64,000 nt of DNA from an uncultured SAR116 cluster alpha proteobacterium (lineage in GTDB: Bacteria; Pseudomonadota; Alphaproteobacteria; Puniceispirillales; Marisalimonadaceae). Both the position numbers and the translations under genes were made by a program. Below, piece after piece: positions 54,729 to 63,908 of the stretch. The DNA lies in assembly GCA_902623995.1 (NCBI GenBank), contig CACNWE010000011.1, positions 1 through 64,000 of the forward strand, in the 5' to 3' direction. The notes beneath the pieces were generated by a model, which saw only the letters and a program-made list of their open reading frames with translations, did no database searches and was not told the DNA's origin. Within the stretch, counting starts at the first letter, position 1. Every line of letters begins with the position of its first letter.

Positions 54729-55517
54729 TTAAATTGGGTAATCTGGTTGCGTATAGCCTTTAGGAGAATTCGTAAAAACTTCATATCCATTTGATGTCAC
54801 CCCTATACTGTGTTCAAATTGAGCGGATAAACTCTTGTCACGAGTAACTGCTGTCCAACCATCAGACAGAATTTTGACATCATATTTTCCTGAATTAATC
54901 ATAGGTTCAATGGTAAAAATCATACCTTCTTCAAGAACATCTCCAGTATTTGGCTGCCCATAATGTAAAATTGTTGGTGGTGCGTGGAAGACTTTTCCAA
55001 GACCATGGCCTGTAAAATCCCTTACAACTGATAATCCATTTTTTTCAGCATGAGTTTGAATTGCATGGCCAATATCACCTGTAGTACTTCCAGGTTTGAC
55101 CGTTTCAATTCCTAACCAAAGGCACTCATAAGTTACTTTAGTCAAAAATTTCGCTTTCCTAGATGGCTCTCCCACAAAATACATTCTGCTTGTATCACCA
55201 TACCATCCATCAAGTATTACAGTTACATCAATGTTAAGAATGTCTCCTTCATCAAGAATTTTGTCTCCAGGTATGCCATGACAAACAACGTGATTTACAG
55301 AAATACAAGTGGATTTAGGGAATCCTCTATAATTTAATGGTGCTGGTATAGCGTCATTTTTTAAAATATAATCATGACATAAATCATTTAGATATCCAGT
55401 TGAGACACCACTTTTAACATATGATGTTATATAGTCTAAAACATCAGCTGCTAATTTACCTGCAGCATGCATTTTTAAAAATGCTTCTTTGTCATGTAAA
55501 TCTATATCTTTTTTCAT
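54729..55517 (-). CDS. map: Type I methionine aminopeptidase
   Basis: This 262-residue M24 peptidase has a conserved HGIPGD (first His), DVTVILDGWYGDTSRM with two metal aspartates, GHGLGKVFH, and the two glutamates in FTIEPM and QFEHS. It removes N-terminal methionine from new proteins after peptide deformylation. It converges with the 56-residue lysine-rich gene and is otherwise solitary. Confidence 0.95.
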   Translation of the reverse strand: MKKDIDLHDKEAFLKMHAAGKLAADVLDYITSYVKSGVSTGYLNDLCHDYILKNDAIPAPLNYRGFPKSTCISVNHVVCHGIPGDKILDEGDILNIDVTVILDGWYGDTSRMYFVGEPSRKAKFLTKVTYECLWLGIETVKPGSTTGDIGHAIQTHAEKNGLSVVRDFTGHGLGKVFHAPPTILHYGQPNTGDVLEEGMIFTIEPMINSGKYDVKILSDGWTAVTRDKSLSAQFEHSIGVTSNGYEVFTNSPKGYTQPDYPI

Positions 55518-55612
55518 TTCAACTAGTAATTTGTTTTATATAATTCTCATGAATTGTAATATATGATTATAAATATCTACGTACAATATTAATTTTTATT
55601 AAGGATTTTTTT

Positions 55613-56386
55613 ATGGTGGCCTCAGCAGGTATAATAATTATTGGTGATGAAATTTTATCTGGAAGAACAAAAGATTCCAATATTAATTGGATTGCATGTG
55701 AATTAGACAATTTAGGTATAAGGTTAAAGGAGGCAAGAATTATTCCAGATGAACCAAGCACAATTATTAAAACAATTCAAGGTTTTAAAAATAAATATAC
55801 ATATGTTTTTTCTTGCGGGGGAATTGGTCCAACCCACGATGATATTACCACAGAATGTGTTGCTAAAGCTTTCAATCAAAAGTTATATAAAGACTCAGAA
55901 GCTATGAGAAGATTAAAATTACATTATGAGGGTACAAACATTGAGTTTAATGAGGCTCGTCAAAAAATGGCAATTTTACCAACAAATTCTGAGTTAATAG
56001 ATAATCCAGTCTCTGCCGCACCTGGTTATAGAATTGAAAATCTTTTTGTTTTTGCGGGTGTTCCGAAAATAATGCAGGGAATGTTTAATTCAATTTTGAG
56101 TGATTTAACAGGTGGTAAGAAACTTAAATCAAAAACTGTGTCAAGCAACATTGGTGAAGGTCTTATAGCAAAAGACTTAGAAAAAATAGAAAATAAATTT
56201 TTAAACGTGAAAATTGGTTCATATCCATATTTTAAACCAAGGAGTTTTGGAACATCTATTGTATTAAGATCAGAAGATGAAATATCATTAAAAAAAGCTT
56301 CTGAAGCAATTTTAGAAATTGTAATAAAATTAGGTGGTAAAGGAAAAATTTTTGATGGTAATGAGATTGACGATAGATCCTTATAA
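55613..56386 (+). CDS. CinA N-terminal-type molybdopterin-binding-domain protein
   Basis: This 257-residue protein contains only the MoCF-biosynthesis domain of CinA-like proteins: GIIIIGDEILSGRTKDSN, SCGGIGPTHDDITTE and the PVSAAPGY segment, without the C-terminal nicotinamide-nucleotide amidase domain. Such short forms are widespread, and may act as ADP-ribose/NMN-type pyrophosphatases or in MoCo chemistry. An AAGGA ribosome site precedes the start. It ends at the base before the convergent rhomboid. Confidence 0.85.
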   Translation: MVASAGIIIIGDEILSGRTKDSNINWIACELDNLGIRLKEARIIPDEPSTIIKTIQGFKNKYTYVFSCGGIGPTHDDITTECVAKAFNQKLYKDSEAMRRLKLHYEGTNIEFNEARQKMAILPTNSELIDNPVSAAPGYRIENLFVFAGVPKIMQGMFNSILSDLTGGKKLKSKTVSSNIGEGLIAKDLEKIENKFLNVKIGSYPYFKPRSFGTSIVLRSEDEISLKKASEAILEIVIKLGGKGKIFDGNEIDDRSL

Positions 56387-57106
56387 TTATTTTGAATTAG
56401 GAACAGAACCACTTAAAATTTTATTTTTTTGAGTAATTTTATTTTTCATTATATTAATCAATAATACCCCTGATATAAATCCACCAATATGTGCTGCATA
56501 TGCAACCCCATCTGAATTTAAGTAAGTTCCATTAAAACTAATAAATTGAATTATTATCCATCCTCCTAGAACAATGAAAGCTCTTATCTTAATTACTTTT
56601 ACAAAAATTATAAACCAGAATAGGACTTTTATATTTGCCTTAGGGTATAAAACCAAATATCCTCCAAGTATACCAGCAATTGCTCCTGATGCACCAATCA
56701 TTGGTATTGTTGATGTAGGATCAATTATAGCTTGAGTGAAGGCAGCAACAATTCCAGTAAGCAAATAAAAAAATATAAATTTTAATTTTCCTAATCTTTC
56801 TTCAATATTATCTCCAAAAATATAAAGATAGGTCATATTGCCAATTATATGCATCCAACCACCATGTAAAAACATGGAAGTAAATATTGATAAAATAGGG
56901 GGTATGATTTTAAGGGATCCAGATAACTCAGAATATCCAAATAAAATGGCTGGAATCATCCCAAAACTTAAAAAAGTCTGTTCTGTTATATGTGCAGGAT
57001 CAAAAATTTGGTTAAGAAAAATCAATGAACAAGTGATTATTATTAGCCATGAAATAATTGGTTTATTGTTAGTAGGATTTTCATCTGCAAATGGAAAAAA
57101 AAACAT
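56387..57106 (-). CDS. Rhomboid-family intramembrane serine protease
   Basis: This 239-residue membrane protein has six hydrophobic segments, with the catalytic serine in GASGAIAG (Ser140) and the catalytic histidine in AAHIGGF (His206), and HGGWMHIIGNM in the N-terminal part, so it should be active. It cleaves membrane proteins within the lipid bilayer. It starts directly after the panC stop, and is probably cotranscribed with panC. The substrate is unknown. Confidence 0.9.
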   Translation of the reverse strand: MFFFPFADENPTNNKPIISWLIIITCSLIFLNQIFDPAHITEQTFLSFGMIPAILFGYSELSGSLKIIPPILSIFTSMFLHGGWMHIIGNMTYLYIFGDNIEERLGKLKFIFFYLLTGIVAAFTQAIIDPTSTIPMIGASGAIAGILGGYLVLYPKANIKVLFWFIIFVKVIKIRAFIVLGGWIIIQFISFNGTYLNSDGVAYAAHIGGFISGVLLINIMKNKITQKNKILSGSVPNSK

Positions 57107-57949
57107 TTAAAATTCAATATTATCAATTAGTCTAGTATTATTTATTGTAACAGATCCTAGAAATATTTTTCTACCTTCATAATTATTTTTTGAAATTAAA
57201 TTAAGTTCGCTATCTCTCAATTCAAAATAATCAGGCATTAGGTTTTTAGACACTAAAAAAGAATTGGCGTTATCTAATATTTCATTTAACTTTTTTCTTT
57301 TCTGATAAGAATTCACACTATTTTGAAGACACTTAAATAAATTAGCAGCGAGTTCTAATTCTTTTTCAGACAAATAATTATTTCTTGAAGAAAGGGCAAC
57401 ACCATTTTTTGATCTTATTATTGGAGCTTTTATAAGAGATATTTGAGGGTGTAATGATTTAGCCATTTTTTTTATTAAAATTTGTTGTTGATAATCTTTT
57501 GCTCCAAAAATAGCTACATCTGGATTAATTAATTCAAATAACCTATTAACTACAGTCAATACCCCATCAAAATGTCCAGGTCTTATTTTACCACAAAGCT
57601 CAGATCCAAGACTTCCAGAAACTAAACTTTTAACTTTTTCGGTTTTTGAAAATACTTCTTCACCACTTTTAGGAATAAATAAAATATCACATTGCTCTTT
57701 TTTTAATTTTTCTATATCTGTTTCTTCAGTTCTTGGATATTTTTTAAAGTCTTCATTTTTACCAAATTGAAGAGGATTAACAAATATTGTTGTAATTGTT
57801 TTTGATGCTTTTAGTTTAGCCAATTTTATTAGGGATAAATGTCCATCATGTAAATTACCCATAGTAGGAATTAATGCTAATTTACCTGGCTGTTTAGAAA
57901 ATTCTTCGAGGGTTTTATATAGTTCTTCTCTTGTACGAGTAATAACCAT
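57107..57949 (-). CDS. panC: Pantothenate synthetase
   Basis: This 280-residue protein has the nucleotide-binding PTMGNLHDGHLSLI with an HxGH motif, PLQFGKNEDF, GAKDYQQ and RSKNGVALSSRN. It condenses pantoate and beta-alanine with ATP, making pantothenate for coenzyme A. panB is not adjacent, which is common when genes are dispersed. It leads a two-gene unit with the rhomboid. Confidence 0.95.
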   Translation of the reverse strand: MVITRTREELYKTLEEFSKQPGKLALIPTMGNLHDGHLSLIKLAKLKASKTITTIFVNPLQFGKNEDFKKYPRTEETDIEKLKKEQCDILFIPKSGEEVFSKTEKVKSLVSGSLGSELCGKIRPGHFDGVLTVVNRLFELINPDVAIFGAKDYQQQILIKKMAKSLHPQISLIKAPIIRSKNGVALSSRNNYLSEKELELAANLFKCLQNSVNSYQKRKKLNEILDNANSFLVSKNLMPDYFELRDSELNLISKNNYEGRKIFLGSVTINNTRLIDNIEF

Positions 57950-57996
57950 TAATGTAATGACCTATATGATTTGTTTGATATCAAAAACAAATAATA

Positions 57997-58083
57997 TGGT
58001 ACGAGCGGGGGGACTTGAACCCCCACGTCCTTATCGGACTCTGGATTTTAAGTCCAGTGCGTCTACCATTCCGCCACGCTCGC
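57997..58083 (-). tRNA. tRNA-Leu (UAA)
   Basis: Reading the minus strand, the 87-base gene has acceptor GCGAGCG paired with CGCTCGT, a D-arm with GGCGGAATGGTAGACGC, an anticodon arm CTGGA-CTTAAAA-TCCAG with anticodon TAA, a long class II variable arm (GTCCGATAAGGAC) and TpsiC arm GGGGGTTCAAGTCCCCC. The 3' CCA is encoded. The first pair is G-U. It is the only RNA gene here and follows about 48 bases from panC. Confidence 0.95.
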
Positions 58084-58189
58084 AAAACCATATGTCTGTT
58101 GTGTAACTTAGCTTTTTGGCTAAGGCAAGTTTTTTATAGATTTAAATAATAATTTTTATATAGTTTGATTTATTAATTTGGAGAACAAT

Positions 58190-59290
58190 ATGGTTGAAAA
58201 TAAATTAGGCAGTAAGATTGAAGGTGAAGAATATTTAGTTCTTCATGAATTTGCTCAAAAAGCTAAAGCAAAACTTTCAAAAGAAACTTGGGATTATCTA
58301 ATTGGTGCTGCTGAAACTGAGACAACTTTTAAAAGAAACAGATTTGCTCTTGACAGTTTAGCATTTAGACCAAGAGTATTAAGAGATGTTGAAAATGTTG
58401 ATATATCTACTAACTTAGTTGGTCATTCGTTAAGAATGCCTGTAATTCTTGCACCCATAGGTTCGATGCAAGATTTTGTTGACGGAGCAGGAATTGCTCC
58501 AACAATTGCAGCATCTGAATTTGGTATAATGCACATGATTAGTTCTACTTGTATGCCAGGATTAGAAGAAGTTGCAAAGAGCGTTAATTATCCAAAACTA
58601 TTTCAATTATATGTTCGAGGTAACCAAAATTGGGTTGATGATCAGATTAAAAGTGCTATTGAGTGTAACTATGCAGGTATATGTTTGACAGTCGATTTAG
58701 ACGCTTATGGAAGAAGAGAAAGAGATCTTGCAAAGAGATATAGGACAACATCAAGACAAAGTGCAAGTGGTTTTGAGTATCAAATGCGATTTTCATGGAA
58801 AGATATTGATAGGATTAAATCTTATTGTGATTTGCCAATTATAATAAAAGGTATAGCTACTAAAGAGGATGCTTTATTAGCAATAAAACATGGTGTTGAA
58901 ATAATTTATGTTTCTAATCATGGTGGAAGACAATTAGATTTTGGGGTTGGTGGTTTGAATGTTTTGCCAGAAATTGTTGAGGTAGTTGAAAATAAAGCAA
59001 AGATCATTTTTGATGGAGGTATAATGCGAGGCACAGATGTTTTAAAAGCAATTGCACTAGGAGCAGATTGTGTCGGCATTGGAAGGCTTCAGGGATTTGC
59101 TGCCGCTGCTGGAGGATCTAAAGCTATTTTTCGAATGCTTGAAATACTAGAAACTGAAATTTTGACAGGCTTAAGATTGCTAGGTTTAAATTCATTGTCA
59201 GAGCTTGATCAAAGTTATTTAAGCAAAGATTACGCATTTGATTCTAAAAATGTATTAAGTGCTTTCCCATTAATTGATGAGGGATATTAG
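58190..59290 (+). CDS. FMN-dependent alpha-hydroxy-acid oxidase/dehydrogenase
   Basis: This enzyme of about 366 residues has the FMN-binding LAPIGSM and QLYVRGN segments, a TVDLDAYGRRERD loop, the active-site SNHGGRQLD histidine-arginine pair, and FDGGIMRGTDVLKAIALGADCVGIGR. This is the lactate/glycolate/mandelate oxidase family. The ATG at 58190 has GGAG upstream and is preferred over the TTG at 58178. The substrate (lactate, glycolate or other 2-hydroxy acid) is not distinguishable. It is monocistronic and adjacent to the tRNA. Confidence 0.88.
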   Translation: MVENKLGSKIEGEEYLVLHEFAQKAKAKLSKETWDYLIGAAETETTFKRNRFALDSLAFRPRVLRDVENVDISTNLVGHSLRMPVILAPIGSMQDFVDGAGIAPTIAASEFGIMHMISSTCMPGLEEVAKSVNYPKLFQLYVRGNQNWVDDQIKSAIECNYAGICLTVDLDAYGRRERDLAKRYRTTSRQSASGFEYQMRFSWKDIDRIKSYCDLPIIIKGIATKEDALLAIKHGVEIIYVSNHGGRQLDFGVGGLNVLPEIVEVVENKAKIIFDGGIMRGTDVLKAIALGADCVGIGRLQGFAAAAGGSKAIFRMLEILETEILTGLRLLGLNSLSELDQSYLSKDYAFDSKNVLSAFPLIDEGY

Positions 59291-59907
59291 GAAATTTTTG
59301 TGATTATTTCTTGAAATCTTTTTAGAAATCTTTTTTCGATATCATTGGCAGACAGAGCAACAATATTTTGATGTTTGGAAATCAAATTTGGCCTTTTAAT
59401 AATTTGTGAGACTTCTTTTTCCTTATAACCAGCTAAATCAATAGCTTCAAACCAAGCAAGAGCTTTGTCAATTTTTTTTATTTTAGATTCAATGTTTTTA
59501 GGTAGTAAAGCTGGTAATCCAAACCTAAGATAAATAGCTTTCATTAAATTATCCTCAACATATCGATAACTGTTATTGAGAGCATATTTAAATGGTGTGA
59601 TTAAATCTCCTATCACATACTCTGGTGCATCATGAAGCAGAGCTGCTAAATTCCATTTTTTATCTAAGCTTGGATATTCAATGTTGAAGAGTTCTTCAAC
59701 TAATATAGAATGTTGAGCAACTGAATAAGGGTATTTACCAGTTGTTTGTCCATTCCATCTTGTTACTCTTGATAATCCTAAAGCAATGTCTTCAATTTCT
59801 ACATCCAATGGAGATGGAGATAAAATATCAAGCTTTCTACCCGATAACATCCTTTGCCAAGCTCTTTGATTAATTTTTTTTAAAGGTTTAATGTTTTTGT
59901 TTTGCAT
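59287..59907 (-). CDS. HD-domain hydrolase, YfbR-like
   Basis: This 206-residue protein has the HD-domain metal motif ALLHDAPEYVIGDL, with the histidine in AQHSIL upstream and the late EAIDLAG. YfbR-like enzymes are 5'-deoxynucleotidases. The N-terminal KINQRAWQRMLSGRKLDILSPS is extended relative to YfbR and suits the group annotated as 'HD family hydrolase'. Its stop overlaps that of the convergent oxidase by four bases. Confidence 0.8.
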   Translation of the reverse strand: MQNKNIKPLKKINQRAWQRMLSGRKLDILSPSPLDVEIEDIALGLSRVTRWNGQTTGKYPYSVAQHSILVEELFNIEYPSLDKKWNLAALLHDAPEYVIGDLITPFKYALNNSYRYVEDNLMKAIYLRFGLPALLPKNIESKIKKIDKALAWFEAIDLAGYKEKEVSQIIKRPNLISKHQNIVALSANDIEKRFLKRFQEIITKIS

Positions 59908-59974
59908 TCAAAAAAATATATTGATTTATTATTCATTAAATATAAAAGAGAAAAAAAATTATTAAGGTTTAATT

Positions 59975-60676
59975 TTGGATTTTTATCAAGCACAAAATAA
60001 ATATAGGCAAAAACAGTTTAGATCAATATTAAATTATATTTTTAAACTTATAATGATAATTATTGCTGTTTTTATTGGATGGTGGCTTGGTAATCGTGAT
60101 AAATTAGTTCTAATACAAGAAAATGAAAAAATAATTAATGATTTTAATGATCAAAAAATTGAATTAGACAGGAAACTAACTGACATTAGATTGAAGCTCA
60201 AAGAAGCTAATCTTGCACTTAATACTCAAAATATAAGGAATAAGGACACTGACTTTGGTAGAGATGCAAAAAATATTCTTGCATCTAATTTAGCTAAGGG
60301 TGTTCCTGAAAATGATATAATCGATGCATTGAGATTGCTTGGTTATAACAAAACTTGTAGTAAATTTGAATCTAAAGAATTAGCTGTTTCAACACAATCT
60401 TTTATACCACCTGAAAATACATTATTATTATTATCAGGTGGATTAAAAGTAAAAGTTGAAGGTAATATTTCAGATACAGTAACTGATAATCCTTATTTTG
60501 ACCCATCTCAACCAATTAGAGTAATATTTATTTATTTAGGTAATAATGACATAGTTGAGGGTAATTTACCAATTACAAAAAACATTATGGCAGGAAAGTT
60601 TGCAGTAAAAATCAAAATATTAAAATCAAAGGTAAGAGGGGCTGTAATAGTTCAATATCAAAATTGTAAAATTTAA
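59975..60676 (+). CDS. Membrane-anchored coiled-coil protein of unknown function
   Basis: This 233-residue protein has a basic N-terminus, one membrane helix (about 20-42, ending WWLG), a coiled coil of charged residues (about 45-85, NEKIINDFNDQKIELDRKL) and a C-terminal region rich in beta strands with two cysteines (Cys128 in KTCSK and a terminal cysteine, QNCKI) that could form a periplasmic disulfide. The start is a TTG preceded by AAGG. I do not recognise the family. The next gene, an SDR, starts 12 bases later. Confidence 0.65.
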   Translation: MDFYQAQNKYRQKQFRSILNYIFKLIMIIIAVFIGWWLGNRDKLVLIQENEKIINDFNDQKIELDRKLTDIRLKLKEANLALNTQNIRNKDTDFGRDAKNILASNLAKGVPENDIIDALRLLGYNKTCSKFESKELAVSTQSFIPPENTLLLLSGGLKVKVEGNISDTVTDNPYFDPSQPIRVIFIYLGNNDIVEGNLPITKNIMAGKFAVKIKILKSKVRGAVIVQYQNCKI

Positions 60677-60688
60677 TTTATTAGTAAT

Positions 60689-61456
60689 GTGAATAATTTG
60701 AAAATTAATAATGAAGAACAAAAAACTGCTATTGTTACTGGTGCGAGTGACGGAATTGGTGCTGCTTTTTCTAAATTATTAATTAAAAAAGGTTGGAAAG
60801 TAATTGGTATTAGCCGCAATTCTAGTAAATTGAGAGCAATCAGCCAAAATTTACCATCAAATGAACAGTCATTTAAATTTTTTTCATGTGATGTCCAAGA
60901 TATTAAAAAATTGAAAATCATAGCAAAAGAAGTTGAAGTACCTGACTTGCTTTTTTTGAATGCTGGTATTTATTCACCTGTGAATGCATCTGAAATTAAT
61001 CTAGATCTTTATAAAAAACATTTAAATATAAATTACCTTGGTGTCTTGAACAGTTATGAGGCATTTTTACCAGGTCTCATAAAAAAACAAAATGGTCACA
61101 TAATTATTATGTCTAGCGTGTCTGGTTGGATTGGGTTGCCAAAAGCTGCTGCATATGGACCGACTAAAGCAGCTTTAAGGTCATTTGCTCAGTCTGCTCG
61201 TTATGATTTAAATCCTAAAGGTATAAAAGTACAATTATGCAGCCCAGGCTTTGTGGAAACACAAGCGACCTCAATAAATGATTTTTATATGCCAGGTTTG
61301 ATGAATGTTAACGAAGCTGCTAATTTAATTTTTAAATATATGAGTTCAAATAAATTTGAATTTTCCTTCCCATTATCATTTTCCATTTTCATGAAGATTT
61401 TTAGTGTTCTACCTGATAAGATCTCATCTTATTTAATTAAAAAATTTATAATATAG
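60689..61456 (+). CDS. Short-chain dehydrogenase/reductase of the lipid/steroid-like type
   Basis: This 255-residue SDR has TGASDGIGAAF, NAG (FLNAGIY), SVSGW and YGPTK as the catalytic pair. Its C-terminal region is hydrophobic and lacks the usual DGG, as in DltE/3-ketosphinganine-reductase-like SDRs, suggesting a lipid substrate. The SRNS motif favours NADP. The start is GTG; a TTG three codons later is possible. It is followed by SnoaL-like and faces the fatty-acid methyltransferase cluster, consistent with lipid work. Confidence 0.85.
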   Translation: MNNLKINNEEQKTAIVTGASDGIGAAFSKLLIKKGWKVIGISRNSSKLRAISQNLPSNEQSFKFFSCDVQDIKKLKIIAKEVEVPDLLFLNAGIYSPVNASEINLDLYKKHLNINYLGVLNSYEAFLPGLIKKQNGHIIIMSSVSGWIGLPKAAAYGPTKAALRSFAQSARYDLNPKGIKVQLCSPGFVETQATSINDFYMPGLMNVNEAANLIFKYMSSNKFEFSFPLSFSIFMKIFSVLPDKISSYLIKKFII

Positions 61457-61465
61457 AATTCTTAA

Positions 61466-61891
61466 ATGGAAAAAATTATAGTAAAAAATTATATTGATTT
61501 ATTTTGTAATCTTACACCCGAAAATATAAATGAATTTGATAATCTAATTTCCAAAAATATAATTTTCGTAGATCCATTTAATAATATTAAAGGAATAAAT
61601 GCTTTTAAAAATATTTTTTATCATATGTTTGAAAATGTAAAAGAACCTAGGTTTTTTATTCTAGACTATTCAATGAATAAACAAAGAGTATTTTTAAAAT
61701 GGAAAATGACTTTCTTTGCATTTAAGTCTTTACAAACTATTGAAGGTATGAGTGAATTGATATTGGATGAGGCTGGAAAAGTGGTTTCTCATACTGATTA
61801 TTGGGATTCATTGAATGGTCTCTTCATTAAAATTCCATTTATTGGTTATTTCTATAAAATGAGTTTATTTTTGTTTAAATCAAAAACTTAA
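61466..61891 (+). CDS. SnoaL/NTF2-like protein
   Basis: This 141-residue protein has the cone-shaped NTF2/SnoaL profile: FVDPFNNIKGINAFKNIF near residue 30-50, then FLKWKMTF and GMSELILDEAGKVVSHTDYWDS. Such proteins are often binding or isomerase partners of lipid-modifying enzymes. It starts nine bases after the SDR and its stop overlaps by four bases the convergent methyltransferase gene. In other proteobacteria a similar gene lies with CFA-synthase clusters. Confidence 0.75.
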   Translation: MEKIIVKNYIDLFCNLTPENINEFDNLISKNIIFVDPFNNIKGINAFKNIFYHMFENVKEPRFFILDYSMNKQRVFLKWKMTFFAFKSLQTIEGMSELILDEAGKVVSHTDYWDSLNGLFIKIPFIGYFYKMSLFLFKSKT

Positions 61892-63060
61892 TTAATGTTC
61901 AATTTTATTTGCTTTAAATCAATATTTTTGGATAAAAAACCTCCTTCACAATAAGATAAATAATAATTCCACATTAATTTAAAAGTTTCGTCAAATCCAA
62001 GTTCTTCAATTTTTTTCCAATTTTTATTAAAACTTTCATTCCAAATATTTAATGTTTTTGCATAATCATTTGAAAAACTATTTACGCTATCAATATTAAA
62101 CTTATTTTTAGTTAAAATATTTGTAAGTATTTTAAATGATGGTAACATTCCCCCGGGAAAAATATATTTTTGTATAAAGTCTGGGTTATTTTTATAAACT
62201 TCGTATATTTTATCATCAATTGTAATTAATTGAAGTCCAACATATCCATCGGGCTTCAAAATACTTCTTAATTTACTAAAAAATTTGTTCCAATATTCTT
62301 TTCCCACAGCTTCAAACATTTCAATTGATAATACTTTATCAAATTTGCCGTCAATATTTCGGTAATCGCAATATCTAACATCAATTTTGTTTTCTAGATT
62401 TTCGTTTTTAATTCTTTTTTTTGCAAAATTATATTGCTCTTTTGAAATTGTAATTGCTGTTATTTTACAATTGTACTCTTTACCTAGAAATTCAGAAAAA
62501 CCACCCCAACCACAACCAATTTCTAAAATGTTATCACCATCTTTTACTGAAACTAGTTCTGCGAGTTTTTTATATTTATTTGTTTGAGCGGTTTCTAGAT
62601 TATCAGTTGGTTTTGAAAAAATTGCAGAAGAATATGTCATAGATTTATCTAACCAATAACTATAAAATTTATTTCCTAAATCATAGTGATAAGAGATGTT
62701 TTTCTTTGCTTGATCTTTAGTATTTTTATTTTTGGAATGTGAAACCTTGTTGAAAAAATATTTAAGTATTGAAATTTTGAAAGTGTCTTCAGCTTCATCA
62801 TTATTTATAGCAAAATAATGCATTAAAGTTGTTAGGTTTGAAGATGTTAATCTTTTGGCCATATATAATTCTGCAAATTTAATAGAACCGCCATTTATAA
62901 TTTCTTTAACAACCTTATCATCTGCAATTTTTATATTTGCAATAGGACCAGTTTTAATTGCAGATATCTTTTCAACTTTTCCGTTTGGCCATTCAATTTC
63001 AATTGACCCATAAGGAAAACTTCTTATGCCACTCAAAAATAAATTATTCCAAAAATTCAT
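61888..63060 (-). CDS. Cyclopropane-fatty-acid-synthase-type SAM methyltransferase
   Basis: This 390-residue protein has the SAM motif EIGCGWGGF, KITAITISKEQ and the DYRNIDGKFDKVLSIEMFEAVG region of mycolic/cyclopropane synthases. An N-terminal ~80-residue domain matches CFA-like proteins. It transfers a methyl(ene) group onto unsaturated chains of phospholipids. In Rhodobacter, similar genes with a flavoprotein and DUF1365 belong to a singlet-oxygen-linked cluster, and some make methylated or furan fatty acids; this assignment is inferred. It follows DUF1365 by 26 bases. Confidence 0.9.
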   Translation of the reverse strand: MNFWNNLFLSGIRSFPYGSIEIEWPNGKVEKISAIKTGPIANIKIADDKVVKEIINGGSIKFAELYMAKRLTSSNLTTLMHYFAINNDEAEDTFKISILKYFFNKVSHSKNKNTKDQAKKNISYHYDLGNKFYSYWLDKSMTYSSAIFSKPTDNLETAQTNKYKKLAELVSVKDGDNILEIGCGWGGFSEFLGKEYNCKITAITISKEQYNFAKKRIKNENLENKIDVRYCDYRNIDGKFDKVLSIEMFEAVGKEYWNKFFSKLRSILKPDGYVGLQLITIDDKIYEVYKNNPDFIQKYIFPGGMLPSFKILTNILTKNKFNIDSVNSFSNDYAKTLNIWNESFNKNWKKIEELGFDETFKLMWNYYLSYCEGGFLSKNIDLKQIKLNIN

Positions 63061-63086
63061 TAATTCTATAACCTATTTAAATTCAA

Positions 63087-63896
63087 TTAATCTTTTGACA
63101 CTTCAATTCCAAATGAATGTTTAATTTTTTCACTAGGAGGGATTTTGTAGAGACTTACTCTTTTAAACCAGAGAATTAATGCTTGTAAATGAATATTTAT
63201 CCAAATTTTACCTGGATATAAAGAACATTTTAAAAATGCCTTTAAAATATTCAAATTATTAAATTTAACTTCTTGCAATTTCATATTAGCTATAAATACT
63301 TTTTTATTTTGTAAGGTATATTCTACTGAGATCATGATTTTATCATGAACGTAGTTTGCAAATAATTTATAACTTCCCTTCTTTGGATAAAACGGAGATA
63401 CAAATAGTTTCTTGGTTGTTTTTTGAGTAATTTTTTTTAGATTTATATTTCGTAAAACATAATGGTGCATATCTCCAAAAGTGTTTCTGACTTCAAAAAT
63501 TGAATGAATTAGCAATCCTCTTTTATCATAACAAAAATAAACTGAAAGTGGGTTAAAACCAAAACCTAAAACTTTTGGGAAAGTTAACAATTTTATACTG
63601 TGAATTTCCTTATTATCTTTTGTCTTATTGTTACATAAGTTTTTAATAAATTTATAAAGATCATTAGATGTAGAAAATTCACATTGGCTTCCATGTTTTG
63701 AGGCACTCCAAGTAAGTAAATTGAATTTTTTCAAAGAAAACAATGAGGGGTATTTAGGGATTTTTGGTAGAGATTTATTTTTTAAGTCAATTAAAACTGC
63801 GTTTGTTTTATTTTTAAAGAAATGATTTTTTTCACCATTTCTTTGATGAGTTATATTTGCTTCAAAAAATTTTATATCACCAGTAATAGGTTTCAT
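63087..63896 (-). CDS. DUF1365 protein
   Basis: This 269-residue protein has an N-terminal ANITHQRNGEKNHFF, the PKVLGFGFNPLSVYFCYD segment and a KKLFVSPFYPKKGSY segment, the signatures of DUF1365 (COG3496). It has no catalytic motif I can name. It is consistently found between an amine-oxidase-like flavoprotein and a CFA-type methyltransferase, as here, and is thought to work on lipids. It starts 12 bases after the stop of the partial flavoprotein gene. Confidence 0.88.
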   Translation of the reverse strand: MKPITGDIKFFEANITHQRNGEKNHFFKNKTNAVLIDLKNKSLPKIPKYPSLFSLKKFNLLTWSASKHGSQCEFSTSNDLYKFIKNLCNNKTKDNKEIHSIKLLTFPKVLGFGFNPLSVYFCYDKRGLLIHSIFEVRNTFGDMHHYVLRNINLKKITQKTTKKLFVSPFYPKKGSYKLFANYVHDKIMISVEYTLQNKKVFIANMKLQEVKFNNLNILKAFLKCSLYPGKIWINIHLQALILWFKRVSLYKIPPSEKIKHSFGIEVSKD

Positions 63897-63908
63897 TATG
63901 ATCTCTAA

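Noticed and set aside
56026-56412. 128-residue antisense ORF opposite the CinA-like gene
   Set aside because: No ribosome site, crosses the stop of the real gene and is typical of AT-rich shadow frames.
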